IMG/VR virus record: IMGVR_UViG_3300031933_000215
Coordinates: 167,819-231,818 of that record
Length of the DNA stretch: 64,000 nt
Direction: 5' to 3' (one strand)
Source of the DNA: a virus
The translations under genes and the position numbers were made by a program. Below the pieces are notes generated by a model, which saw only the letters and a program-made list of their open reading frames with translations, made no database searches and was not told the DNA's origin. Below, piece after piece: positions 8,507 through 16,773 of the stretch; the stretch's first letter is position 1; the number at the start of each line of letters is the position of its first letter.

Positions 8507-8914
8507 ATGGAGTTTACCATGCTGCACCGTATTGGATTACTCAGCGGTGTTGTGTTGTTGGCATTGGGTGGGTGTACCGTGCACGTGGGGTACACCCCCA
8601 AACTTTACCTCGCCCAATCCGACCGTCTCCAAACGGATCTCGACACATCACCCACGTTTACCTTACAGAGCGAATCACGACCTGCAGTGATTCCCAATCC
8701 ACCCACAACTAACGGTGGTTGTGTAATACCACCCAAACCACCAAAAGTTCCCATTCCCGAACCGCTTCAACTGGTTAACCCCACGGTCGACAGTGATAAG
8801 AAAGTCACCGAGGTGCTGGCCAACCACGTCGTACTGCTGCGTGAGTTCATTGAAGCCGAACGGAAACGGGAACAAGAGTACCACACCGCCCTGCGTGAAG
8901 CGTGTAATCCGTAA
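8507..8914 (+). CDS. Lipoprotein, possible outer-membrane spanin
   Basis: The N-terminus is a lipoprotein signal: a hydrophobic run GLLSGVVLLALGGC in which LALGGC fits a lipobox, with lipidation predicted on Cys22. The mature part has a proline-rich stretch (PPKPPKVPIPEP) and ends in an amphipathic helix (REFIEAERKREQEYHTAL). Proline-rich lipoproteins encoded directly after a membrane/coiled-coil gene are typical o-spanins, although this one (135 residues) is longer than most. Translation probably couples with the gene 3 bases upstream. Another envelope role is possible. Confidence 0.5.
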   Translation: MEFTMLHRIGLLSGVVLLALGGCTVHVGYTPKLYLAQSDRLQTDLDTSPTFTLQSESRPAVIPNPPTTNGGCVIPPKPPKVPIPEPLQLVNPTVDSDKKVTEVLANHVVLLREFIEAERKREQEYHTALREACNP

Positions 8915-8973
8915 ATATTACCATCGGGCGTTATGGTGTAGCAGGTTCACCATAAGAAAAGGATAACGTTGTT

Positions 8974-10461
8974 TTGACTGATACCAATGAAAACAAAGGT
9001 TTGGGATTGGTTCTGTATGCCGATGGCAGTTTCCTACCGCGTCGCGCGGGTTGGGGTCTGCATGGGTATACCTTCACCCCCGAACCGCTCGTGAAGAAAC
9101 CCAAAGGTAAATTTCTACCAAGTGAAAAAGGATATTTGGAAACCAAAGAGTTGGATCAGACGGTCACGCCGGTTGTCTACATTGACTGTTACGGTCGGGT
9201 TGAAACCAACCCCACCAACAACACCGCCGAGCTACAAGCCGTCATCGAGGCGATCCGACTGGCCATGCGGTATCCGGTCACGCACCTGCACATTATGTCC
9301 GACAGTGAATACGTGCGCAAAGGTCTGACCAAGTACGTGAATACATGGCAGAAGAACAACTGGACCAAATCCGACGGGCAACCAGTGGCCAACCAAGACT
9401 ACTGGAAAGAACTGTTGGATGTGGAGCGGGAATGGAAGGCCGCTGACCGGACCTTGGACCTCGTGTGGGTCAAAGGTCACTCTGGGGAACCCGGCAACGA
9501 CGCAGCGGATGCGAACGCTAAAACCGCCAGCAAGTCTCAACGGCGCTATCGGTTTAAGGAAACCCCGGCCGAGGAGTACGCGGCCAAATTGCCGGACGCC
9601 AACCCCTTGATCATGAAGACACGGATGTTGTTCAACATGGGTGGGGACGGTACTACCGAACGGCCTGAGAGTAATACGTATTACCTCTACCAGCTCGGTC
9701 GCATGCAAACCTATGGTGTGAAACAACATGACACTGTGATAGAGCGACACAATAAGAGCGATCTTTTGTTGGGCCGTCGAATTGCAGATGCCACGTTTTG
9801 TGTCCTTCAAACCCCAGAACAGGACGAGTTTCTGGAGTCGTTGATGGAAATGCACAGCGACACACATAAAAAGGAAACCATCGAGCTGGCCGTAGCACGT
9901 TTGGACAATGCCTACAAAGCATCGGTTCAACAACGCCTGCGACAACTGGGTGGGATGAGTTTGATTGGACGCAAGGTTAATCACAGCTTGGTGACCCCGC
10001 ATGAGGATTTGGTCACCAAAACCTTAGACCCGCCCCGTTTGGCTCGGGAAGCTGTGAGTCAGTTTGCCATTCTTCAAGAGCGTCTGGAGAAACATCTGGC
10101 CGGGAAGTCCGGTCGGAGCGTTACCACCAAAGACATCACCGATGCATTTTATGCGGAGGAGAAAAATGGTAACAAAAAGACTAAGGTAAAACTTCATAAA
10201 CACATTACGAACAACCTACCGTACATTGAAGTTCCGGTCGAGTTCAAAGACCAGAAACTGAACATTCGGTTGGTATTGGGTGTGGACATCCCGCAACGCA
10301 ACCCACTGTCACGGATTGCTGAACTCAATCCCAAGGTCAGTGCGTTGGTCGTCGCAACAGGACCAGCGGCGTACTCGTTTGCGGTCGTGTTCGAAACGGA
10401 CGACGGTAATGCCATCTACCAGTCGCCGTATACCCAGTTCGTTCTCCCGTTAACCAAATAA
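8974..10461 (+). CDS. Ribonuclease H with long C-terminal extension
   Basis: Residues about 8-185 are an RNase H1 domain that degrades RNA in RNA:DNA hybrids. The carboxylates are visible: D in LYADGS (about residue 15), E in NNTAELQAV (about 86), D in MSDSEYV (about 110) and the GHSGEPGNDAAD segment with H and D (about 168-178). An insertion of about 35 residues separates the first two strands. Residues 190-495 form a second region with no family I recognise. phiKZ also carries RNase H near its recombinase, matching the order here. The start is a TTG, chosen because no ATG lies between it and the first catalytic Asp; AAGGATAAC precedes it. Confidence 0.88.
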   Translation: MTDTNENKGLGLVLYADGSFLPRRAGWGLHGYTFTPEPLVKKPKGKFLPSEKGYLETKELDQTVTPVVYIDCYGRVETNPTNNTAELQAVIEAIRLAMRYPVTHLHIMSDSEYVRKGLTKYVNTWQKNNWTKSDGQPVANQDYWKELLDVEREWKAADRTLDLVWVKGHSGEPGNDAADANAKTASKSQRRYRFKETPAEEYAAKLPDANPLIMKTRMLFNMGGDGTTERPESNTYYLYQLGRMQTYGVKQHDTVIERHNKSDLLLGRRIADATFCVLQTPEQDEFLESLMEMHSDTHKKETIELAVARLDNAYKASVQQRLRQLGGMSLIGRKVNHSLVTPHEDLVTKTLDPPRLAREAVSQFAILQERLEKHLAGKSGRSVTTKDITDAFYAEEKNGNKKTKVKLHKHITNNLPYIEVPVEFKDQKLNIRLVLGVDIPQRNPLSRIAELNPKVSALVVATGPAAYSFAVVFETDDGNAIYQSPYTQFVLPLTK

Positions 10462-10478
10462 ACCCATAGGCACTTGTC

Positions 10479-10895
10479 ATGTCATCGAAACCTTCTGTAA
10501 TAAGAGGATTCTACAACGTCCTTCTACATTTGTGGTTTTACCTCTGGTCCAATGCAAACGATCGATGCAAGCGCATGTTTGTACTGTCATCCCTGTACGC
10601 ACGACTCATGCGCTGCGACGAAGATGACCTGGAAGAACTCAAGGAGCTGAACGAAAACCTGGATCTCAGTAGAGACACCAGAGCTTTACGAACGCCTACG
10701 TTGTTCTCGACGTGGGTGTGGGGGAACACTTTACCGCTGGAACGTGTGAATCTTGACCGCGTGGATTCTTACGTGATGCGATTGGTGAAGAAAACCCCGT
10801 GTTGGCTTTGGTATGCAGACCAAGAAACTCGCCGTAAAGACATTCAAGATCTGATCTTATACTGCGTGGAGCGAAAGACCATGGCTGTGGGATGA
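10479..10895 (+). CDS. Hypothetical protein
   Basis: This 138-residue protein is rich in aromatic and basic residues near its N-terminus (FYNVLLHLWFYLW, which may associate with membrane) and carries an acidic helix (CDEDDLEELKELNENLDL). It starts 17 bases after the RNase H gene and ends at a bidirectional terminator, so it is the last gene of this plus-strand operon. I do not recognise the family. Confidence 0.4.
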   Translation: MSSKPSVIRGFYNVLLHLWFYLWSNANDRCKRMFVLSSLYARLMRCDEDDLEELKELNENLDLSRDTRALRTPTLFSTWVWGNTLPLERVNLDRVDSYVMRLVKKTPCWLWYADQETRRKDIQDLILYCVERKTMAVG

Positions 10896-10917
10896 ACGTT
10901 CGATGAAGACGTCATAA

Positions 10918-10943
10918 AGGACTCCCCTCGTGTGGGGAGTCCT
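10918..10943. terminator. Bidirectional terminator between convergent genes
   Basis: A 10-bp stem (AGGACTCCCC/GGGGAGTCCT) is followed on the plus strand by CTTATGTCG and on the minus strand by TTTATGAC. It separates the convergent genes ending at 10895 and 10957. Confidence 0.8.
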
Positions 10944-10956
10944 CTTATGTCGCAAA

Positions 10957-11814
10957 TCAGCCAATGCGAATCAGTGTCCGTTCCATGTGTTTCAGTGCGG
11001 TGGTGGTGTCGATGATTCGGGTCACCTGCACCGAATACCACTCCACCCAACGACCGGCCAATTCCAGCTCGTCGGCGAGGGCTTTCAGTACTTGCTTACT
11101 GACGTTGCCGCGTTTCTTGATGGCACCGAACAACGACTCGGCAATCTTCACCAACGCTTGGGTGTCTTTCTGGACGTCCTTGGGGTTGGCTTTGGCCCAC
11201 CGGACCTTGTTCACTTGATTGATGTGCGTCATGGCTTCAACGCACTGTTTGTTGTTTTCAAACAACTCACCGAAGTTAGCCTCGTTACTGCGGTTGCCTT
11301 CGATGTGCCACCGAGCCTCGGCTTCGATGTGTTTATTCAGCAGGTCGCGATTCAAGGCCATGATGCCTTCCTCAACGCGTTTTTCGTCGAGGTTGTCCAG
11401 GTCGTTCAGGTAGTACGCAAAACGCTTCCGACAGGCTTTGAGGACGTTCTCACGGATGGCGATGAGCGCTTCGAGACGTTCGGTGTCCAATTCTTTGCAG
11501 TACTGGTGAAGATTCCCCGTAAACGCCACCGGTTTGGCCACACGCACGTCGGCAAAATCGGTATAATGGTTCTTGCGCAGGATGCCGCTGATTGACATGG
11601 CGTTCAGACCTTCCGGGCGACTGAAGTCCCACGTGGTCATGAAACGGAACGCGTCCTTCAGGGCCGCACTGAGTTTGGGCAAACGCTCAGACACCACCTT
11701 TCCGATGTCGGATACGGCGAATGCCTCGTTGGAAACGGTTTGACAAGATTCCACCAGACGCTGAATTTCCAGAGTCTCGATGGCTGGGATTTGTGGGTTG
11801 TTGATCTCGGACAT
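10957..11814 (-). CDS. Putative virion-associated protein
   Basis: This 285-residue protein is mainly helical with no signal peptide. It contains VSNEAFAVSDIGKVVSER followed by a helical segment that recalls the SNEAFGQTSS region of the acidic head protein at 881-3181, so it may belong to the same loose group of helical head-internal proteins. It stands alone on the minus strand between two plus-strand operons. Start: ATG with AGGTTTT upstream. Function unknown. Confidence 0.4.
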   Translation of the reverse strand: MSEINNPQIPAIETLEIQRLVESCQTVSNEAFAVSDIGKVVSERLPKLSAALKDAFRFMTTWDFSRPEGLNAMSISGILRKNHYTDFADVRVAKPVAFTGNLHQYCKELDTERLEALIAIRENVLKACRKRFAYYLNDLDNLDEKRVEEGIMALNRDLLNKHIEAEARWHIEGNRSNEANFGELFENNKQCVEAMTHINQVNKVRWAKANPKDVQKDTQALVKIAESLFGAIKKRGNVSKQVLKALADELELAGRWVEWYSVQVTRIIDTTTALKHMERTLIRIG

Positions 11815-11920
11815 AGTAAAACCTATTCAGCAGGTGGGTGGTGACGCGGGGTCACGAGTATTGTGTCATAGAATGTTCCCATAATAAGAAGTTAACCCAT
11901 GGCAGAAAAAACCACCTGAA

Positions 11921-11941
11921 GGCCCAATGAAGTGACTGTAT
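11921..11941 (+). promoter_or_regulatory. Candidate promoter motif upstream of the recombinase gene
   Basis: GGCCCAATGAAGTGACTGTA lies about 55 bases upstream of the RecA-like gene. A very similar stretch, GGCCCAATGATGTGATCGTA, stands about 15 bases before the gene at 47393. Two copies with matching positions suggest a regulatory site, but the sample is small. Confidence 0.3.
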
Positions 11942-11995
11942 GCTCACAGAAGCGCCTTTTCCTATTAACACTCAACCGGATAAGAAGCACTGTCT

Positions 11996-13456
11996 ATGTT
12001 TAACAAAGCATTTGCAAAACCACGGTTTCGACCAGCCATCAACGTTGGTTGTTTAATGGACGTTAGTACCGGTAAGTACGAGCGCGGGATTCACGGTGAG
12101 AACATCCTTAACGGGGGCATCTCCGGGATCACGGGGATCTGTGCTCGACCCAACAACTTCAAGACGGCGCTGGCGGTGTACTGCATGGCTATGCTCCGAC
12201 GCTCGTGTCATCACTCGCACGCGATCACCTACGACTCTGAGGGGACACTGTATCCCGTAGGTCGTTTCACCGCCGTTTCCAAGAACGACGAGTACCTCTC
12301 TGAAATCGATTACACCGAAGACGAACAGTTCGCCTTCACGGACATCTCCCAGTACACCGGGGACGAGTTCTTTGACTTGTTCCGCAAGACCGTGAACGAG
12401 AAGACCAAGGATGAGAAATCCCATTTGGGTACCACCCCGTTTGTGGATATGCACGGCAAACCGCGCACTGCACTCTACCCGTCCGGTGGCATGATCGACT
12501 CCCTGTCGCGGATGACCGTGAAAGCGGTGGAAGACATCTACGACAAGAACGTCATTGGTGAGTCGGGCATGAACACCGAAGCCATGAACAACGGTCGGGC
12601 CAAGAAGCAGATGTTCAACCAACTACCGCAGATTTGTGCCCGTACCGGCACCTACCTGTTCCTGACCGCGCACGTAAAAGACGTGATCAACATGGAGATG
12701 TACCCGACCGACAAACGGAACCTGTCTTACATGAAAAAGGACACGGTGCTCGAAGGTGTGTCCGGGGGGTTCTACTCGCTGCCCAACAACGTGTGGATGA
12801 TCACCGCCAACAAGCCGCTGCAGAACAAAGACAAGATGCCGGAGTACCCGTGGGACAACTCCGAAGCCATGAAAGGTGACACCGACCTCTCCATCCTCAC
12901 CATGATGAACATTCGTGGGAAGAACGGGCTGTCTGGCTTCCCCATCGACATCATCGTGTCTCAATCCGAAGGGGTATTGGCCTCACTGTCCGAGTTCCAT
13001 TATTGCAAGGACACCGACCGGTTTGGGCTGGGCGGTAACCTGCAGAACTATTACATGGAACTGCTTCCGGATGTGAAACTCAGTCGCACCACCGTGCGTC
13101 AGAAGCTGAACAAAGACTACCGCCTGCGTCGTGCGGTTCAGATCACGGCGGAACTGTTGCAGTTGATCCAGTTCCATCGCGACATGGACCCGGGTCTGCT
13201 CTGTGACCCCAAGACCCTCTACGACGATCTGACTGCCATGGGGTACAACTGGGACACGCTGCTGGAAACTCGGGGGTATTGGGTGTTTGATGAAGAGCTC
13301 AAGGAACATCCACGGAAATACCTTTCCACAAAAGACCTGCTGGAGATGCGGATTGGTAAATACGTCCCGTGGTGGCTGAGCAAGGAAGAGAAAGCCAACC
13401 TGAAGATGGAGAAAGCGGCCGGCGCCAGTAAGGCGGAGGATAAATCAGCCGCATGA
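11996..13456 (+). CDS. RecA/UvsX-like recombinase
   Basis: This 486-residue protein has a RecA-type ATPase core. A variant Walker A sits at residues about 46-60 (GICARPNNFKTAL, with FKT in place of GKS/T, as in several phage UvsX-like proteins). A hydrophobic strand at about 215 (TYLFLTAHVKDV) fits Walker B. A later segment with VLEGVSGGFYSLPNNVWMI resembles the DNA-binding loop and following strand. Such proteins promote strand exchange during recombination-dependent replication. The C-terminus is charged and Ala/Lys-rich (AAGASKAEDKSAA). The phiKZ family encodes a comparable recombinase near RNase H. The next gene overlaps by 4 bases. Confidence 0.68.
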   Translation: MFNKAFAKPRFRPAINVGCLMDVSTGKYERGIHGENILNGGISGITGICARPNNFKTALAVYCMAMLRRSCHHSHAITYDSEGTLYPVGRFTAVSKNDEYLSEIDYTEDEQFAFTDISQYTGDEFFDLFRKTVNEKTKDEKSHLGTTPFVDMHGKPRTALYPSGGMIDSLSRMTVKAVEDIYDKNVIGESGMNTEAMNNGRAKKQMFNQLPQICARTGTYLFLTAHVKDVINMEMYPTDKRNLSYMKKDTVLEGVSGGFYSLPNNVWMITANKPLQNKDKMPEYPWDNSEAMKGDTDLSILTMMNIRGKNGLSGFPIDIIVSQSEGVLASLSEFHYCKDTDRFGLGGNLQNYYMELLPDVKLSRTTVRQKLNKDYRLRRAVQITAELLQLIQFHRDMDPGLLCDPKTLYDDLTAMGYNWDTLLETRGYWVFDEELKEHPRKYLSTKDLLEMRIGKYVPWWLSKEEKANLKMEKAAGASKAEDKSAA

Positions 13457-13815
13457 TTGTCTACACTTACCAGTTGGCACACTGGCGGCGATTAGCCAAA
13501 ACCGGTGTGCCACTGGTTGACACAACCGTGAAAACCGGCGAGCTGCGTCTCGCGCCTTCCTGGGACATGGTCATGGGAATCAAGCGCGGGACGATCACTG
13601 AGGCGGAGTACACCCGCCTTTACCAGGCTCGTTTGGACCACTGGTGGTTTCAAGATCCTTTATTCTGGGATGAGTTGCTGACTCATCCCGTTTTGGCGTT
13701 CGGCTGCTACTGCCGAGCGGGGACGTTTTGCCACCGTCATTTATTAGTCGAGTTCTTAAAACGCGTCACCCACGTAGAGTATCGTGGCGAGCTGACCGGG
13801 GAACACGACCCTTAA
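13453..13815 (+). CDS. DUF488/DUF4326-like small protein
   Basis: This 120-residue protein has the signature of the DUF488/DUF4326 group: an N-terminal YTYQLAHWRRLAKTGVPLVD strand-helix and a C-terminal cysteine/histidine motif, CYCRAGTFCHRHLL, at about residues 88-101. Its biochemical role is not established. It overlaps the recombinase stop codon by 4 bases, so translation is probably coupled. Confidence 0.6.
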   Translation: MIVYTYQLAHWRRLAKTGVPLVDTTVKTGELRLAPSWDMVMGIKRGTITEAEYTRLYQARLDHWWFQDPLFWDELLTHPVLAFGCYCRAGTFCHRHLLVEFLKRVTHVEYRGELTGEHDP

Positions 13816-13833
13816 CCACATTCGGAGTTTATC

Positions 13834-14142
13834 ATGCCGCACCGCAACCACACCATCCGCACCAAAGTGTTTTACCTGATCCGCTACCACGACGTGGAGC
13901 TGGCGGAATCGTTCCTGCGTCACTGCCAACACGCCAACGACCTGGAAGACATCAACGCCTTCTTTCACCGTACCCTGGCTCAGATGACACCGGACACCAC
14001 CGCCATCCGTTCGGTACTGGAAACCAACATCACCGAAGAGCAGTGGCTGCAGCGGTTTGACCAGCACGTGCTGCCGTTCCTGCGTGAGCATCGATTCCCT
14101 CCACTGTCAGGTAAAAACGTTCCGTCGCTGTATTCAGAATAA
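13834..14142 (+). CDS. Hypothetical protein
   Basis: This 102-residue protein is predicted to be all-helical (VFYLIRYHDVELAESFLRH, then a second helix around ITEEQWLQRFDQH). It has no motif I recognise. It sits in the tight recombinase-to-polymerase operon, with GGAG 9 bases before its ATG. Confidence 0.4.
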   Translation: MPHRNHTIRTKVFYLIRYHDVELAESFLRHCQHANDLEDINAFFHRTLAQMTPDTTAIRSVLETNITEEQWLQRFDQHVLPFLREHRFPPLSGKNVPSLYSE

Positions 14143-14151
14143 GGACATTCC

Positions 14152-14448
14152 ATGTCAATGGCAGAAGAGTTAGGTGTTCAACCGGTCGTGGTGGCTGCGG
14201 CGTGTCGCGTGGGTGATGTCATGGTAGTCAGTGCCCGCCACTTCGATCTGTTGATGCATCAGCAAATCAAACAACTGGGCATGACGAAAGACTTCCGGAC
14301 CAAGGCCGAACAGGGGTTCATTGACCAGTTCGGGGAGTTCCTCGATCGGTTCGAGGCGTTGGAAGTAGCCAAGGCGGCCGGGCAGTTGAACGTCCGGCGT
14401 CCCAAAACGTTCCCTCAAGACCGGTTATTCAGCGAAGACATCTACTGA
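14152..14448 (+). CDS. Conserved phage protein of unknown function
   Basis: This 98-residue protein has a pattern I recall in many phage hypothetical proteins: a VVSARHFDLLM segment near residue 28, GFIDQFGEFLDRFEALEVA near 60 and a closing RLFSEDIY. The GF(I/V)D...R.EA..(I/V)A...GQ...LFSEDIY series defines the family, whose function is unknown. It sits 9 bases after the previous gene with AAGGA upstream. Confidence 0.5.
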   Translation: MSMAEELGVQPVVVAAACRVGDVMVVSARHFDLLMHQQIKQLGMTKDFRTKAEQGFIDQFGEFLDRFEALEVAKAAGQLNVRRPKTFPQDRLFSEDIY

Positions 14449-14503
14449 GCCCAGCGCGGGCTATTTTATGACAGAGCCCCCTAACACAAAGAGAGGTCAT
14501 CGC

Positions 14504-15178
14504 ATGACACCCAGAGAAAAGGCCACGCAAGAATTGTTGTACTTCATCGACCGTTTCGCGCCCGGTTCCGAAAACCGGGCCATTTATGAGAAGCGGCTGA
14601 ACGCCATGTCGAACCGCGAGTTCGAAGCGTTCATTGAGCGGTTGGAATCAGGCAGTGAAACCCTGTCCTTGTTCATTCCGAATCTGAGCGAGCACAAGCT
14701 CGACATCAACCGCAACTTCGAGATCGCCGAAGAGTTGGGTCACGAGTTCTACCAGCACTTGTACTTGACCGACCCCCAAACGGGTCAGGTGGTGAAAACC
14801 CCAGTCAAACACTTGGTGTTGATGTTGCCATTGCGTCGTCAGGCGCAGATGCTGTACAAGAAGATTTCCATACCGGAAAACAACCGCGCTGTGGACGATC
14901 GTTCCGGCCAGCCCACCGGGCCGTCGAAAGGCGCCAGTATCTCGTACCCGGAACTGCAGGTAAACGCCGCCAAAGGTTTGGACAACATGGTACTGGAGCT
15001 GATCAAGTACCGGGGTGGTGACACCCGGTCGTTCAACGCCATGAACCGCAGTATCATGGAAACCGGCGAAGCGTCAATGAATGAAATCGATAGCGAAGGC
15101 GATACCACCGTAAAGTCTACTCAGACCCTCGACGTTATGCTGAAAGCCATGCACCTGAATAGCAATCTACGACAATAA
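14504..15178 (+). CDS. Virion RNA polymerase, separate C-terminal piece of beta
   Basis: The C-terminal half of this 224-residue protein follows the C-terminus of bacterial RNA polymerase beta: a strand/loop PVKHLVLMLPLRRQAQMLYKK (where beta has GYMYMLKLHHLVDDK), a GPSKGASISYPELQVNAAKG segment matching GGQRFGEMEVWALEAYG, and a final TLDVMLKAMHLNSNL resembling SFNVLLKEIRSLGI. The beta gene at 26-32 kb stops before this region, so this protein would complete it. phiKZ virion polymerase is also assembled from split beta (gp178 and gp149) by recollection, and the location beside the recombinase fits. I place the start at 14504 (GAGAGG 7 bases upstream) and not at the ATG at 14468, which lacks a ribosome site. 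Confidence 0.65.
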   Translation: MTPREKATQELLYFIDRFAPGSENRAIYEKRLNAMSNREFEAFIERLESGSETLSLFIPNLSEHKLDINRNFEIAEELGHEFYQHLYLTDPQTGQVVKTPVKHLVLMLPLRRQAQMLYKKISIPENNRAVDDRSGQPTGPSKGASISYPELQVNAAKGLDNMVLELIKYRGGDTRSFNAMNRSIMETGEASMNEIDSEGDTTVKSTQTLDVMLKAMHLNSNLRQ

Positions 15179-15187
15179 GGAATCGCA

Positions 15188-15703
15188 ATGCTATCACTGT
15201 ACGAAGAAGTCACTGTGGCCGTTACCGGCGCCATCGAAGAAGAGTTGAAGCTCCAACCGCGTGAGATGCACAATACGTTTTACGCTTGGGCATTACGGTT
15301 GCGTCACGAGCACCGCATTTATTACATCAACGCGGACATGGCACGCGAACAACTGTGGGCCGAGCTGCGCCGGGACGAGAAACTGCTTGACCTGATACTG
15401 CGTGCCAGCATCGGTTTTTACAACCGTTTGATGGACGATAACGGTGGCGACCACCGGTTTAGTTCGCAATGCACGACGTTGGCAAAAGGCATCAGCTCTG
15501 CAGTCAACAAAGCTGGGAGCGTTGCGGACGACACGTTCACAGAAAAAGTGCCCAAGCAGGAAACAGTGGCCAACTTGTTGCAGTCGGAAATCTGGTTGTG
15601 TTTCACCCTGTCGCTGGAGCGTTGCCTCACCCGTGTGATTCCCGGAAACCTACTCGAACCCCTGGTGGCACGAACGTCCGGGAGTAAAATAACGGAGGAA
15701 TAA
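15188..15703 (+). CDS. Hypothetical protein
   Basis: This 171-residue, mostly helical protein lies 9 bases after the beta C-terminal gene and 3 bases before the next gene, so the three are almost certainly co-transcribed. No signal peptide or recognisable motif is visible. Confidence 0.4.
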   Translation: MLSLYEEVTVAVTGAIEEELKLQPREMHNTFYAWALRLRHEHRIYYINADMAREQLWAELRRDEKLLDLILRASIGFYNRLMDDNGGDHRFSSQCTTLAKGISSAVNKAGSVADDTFTEKVPKQETVANLLQSEIWLCFTLSLERCLTRVIPGNLLEPLVARTSGSKITEE

Positions 15704-15706
15704 CCC

Positions 15707-16417
15707 GTGCGTAAAATCTACATTGATTTGGACGGTCTGTTGGACACCCGACTGGGGACGGTGGCGAAGCTCAACCCCGAAGCGGCGATTCAGGTCATTC
15801 AGGGCGACCGTTATTGGGATCGGGAACACACGGACTGGCACGAACTGTCCAATGGGTACCTGAACAACGAGCAGTTCACCGAAGCCTGGGAACAGCGTGA
15901 CAAGGAAACCCTGAGGGAATCCGTCATGACGTCGATCCTGGCGGTGCTGGGGCGGGTTCTGGCTGAGTACCACCAGAACATGAAAGAAGGCATGACAGCC
16001 GACGAGGTGGCGGTTGAAATCAACGTGGCCCCGTACCCGTTCGACGACGAGGAAATGGAGGAGCTGGCGGACATCCTTAAGATGAACACGTACAAGGATC
16101 TCCCGGTGTTCTTCATCTCCCGTCCCTTGGACGAGCTCACCCCCGAATTCATCCGGGATAACTACGATGCCATGATCCTGTTTGATTTTCATCAATGGGT
16201 GCGCCACCACCACACGGCGTTGGTGAGGTGTCATTGTCGGGACGTGACGTTCATCATTCCCCGGTTGTTCGAGCGCAAACCCGAACGCCTGACGGACGAA
16301 CAAAAGCGCGACGAGTTCGTGGCGTTCCGGTTGGGGTTCTTGGACCACTTGGAGCTGGAGTTCATCGACCCGTCGTGGTTCTCGATGTTCCGCCCATTGA
16401 ACAAACCGCCCGAATAA
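15707..16417 (+). CDS. Hypothetical protein with HAD-like start
   Basis: This 236-residue protein begins with KIYIDLDGLLDTRLG, resembling the first strand of HAD-type 5'-nucleotidases (DxD; here DLDG). Later segments include YKDLPVFFISRPLDELTPEFI and an acidic helix (DDEEMEELADIL). The second strand VFFISR could carry the Ser of HAD motif II. Full HAD motifs III and IV are not clear, so the enzyme call is tentative. Start: GTG with GGAGG 8 bases upstream. Last gene before a terminator. Confidence 0.4.
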   Translation: MRKIYIDLDGLLDTRLGTVAKLNPEAAIQVIQGDRYWDREHTDWHELSNGYLNNEQFTEAWEQRDKETLRESVMTSILAVLGRVLAEYHQNMKEGMTADEVAVEINVAPYPFDDEEMEELADILKMNTYKDLPVFFISRPLDELTPEFIRDNYDAMILFDFHQWVRHHHTALVRCHCRDVTFIIPRLFERKPERLTDEQKRDEFVAFRLGFLDHLELEFIDPSWFSMFRPLNKPPE

Positions 16418-16422
16418 TAAGT

Positions 16423-16440
16423 GCCGTCCTTCGGGACGGC
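16423..16440 (+). terminator. Hairpin terminator
   Basis: GCCGTCC-TTCG-GGACGGC, a 7-bp stem with a stable TTCG loop, is followed by GTTTATGCCG, the tail typical of this phage's terminators. It ends the 11.9-16.4 kb operon. Confidence 0.8.
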
Positions 16441-16475
16441 GTTTATGCCGTCTTCAATTCCAAGCAAACTGACGC

Positions 16476-16491
16476 CTATATCACTCAGGTG
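16476..16491 (+). promoter_or_regulatory. CTATATCAC-type promoter-like motif
   Basis: CTATATCACTCAGGTG lies 53 bases before the small gene at 16544, immediately after a terminator. It is one of six plus-strand intergenic copies with the form CTATATCAC-N4-GTG. The core resembles the TATATTAC element I recall for phiKZ early promoters. Confidence 0.55.
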
Positions 16492-16543
16492 GTATAACTC
16501 CAATCGAGTTAACCCTTATCACATTACTTTGAGGAAAAGTATC

Positions 16544-16717
16544 ATGATCATTAAAGTTGGCCCCGTAAGCTTCAACACCCGCAACAAGAAAATCAACTTG
16601 GATCGTCGGACCATCAAAGGTCAATCCGCCGCCAAACACGTCACCTACATTGCCGTGGGTGCCGCTGCAACCGCCGGTGTGGCCGCTGCGGTGAACTTCG
16701 TCAACCGTCAGTTTTAA
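16544..16717 (+). CDS. Small hypothetical protein
   Basis: This 57-residue protein has a basic N-terminal half (NTRNKKINLDRRTIKGQ) and an Ala/Gly-rich hydrophobic C-terminal half (YIAVGAAATAGVAAAVNF) that could be a membrane segment. The ATG is preceded by GAGGAAAAGTATC and lies downstream of the promoter-like motif, which rules out the longer upstream frame beginning at 16421. Confidence 0.45.
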   Translation: MIIKVGPVSFNTRNKKINLDRRTIKGQSAAKHVTYIAVGAAATAGVAAAVNFVNRQF

Positions 16718-16773
16718 TCGTAGGGTTTGTCAATGATGTGCATTATACTCAATTCAAAAGAGGAGTGATGACC

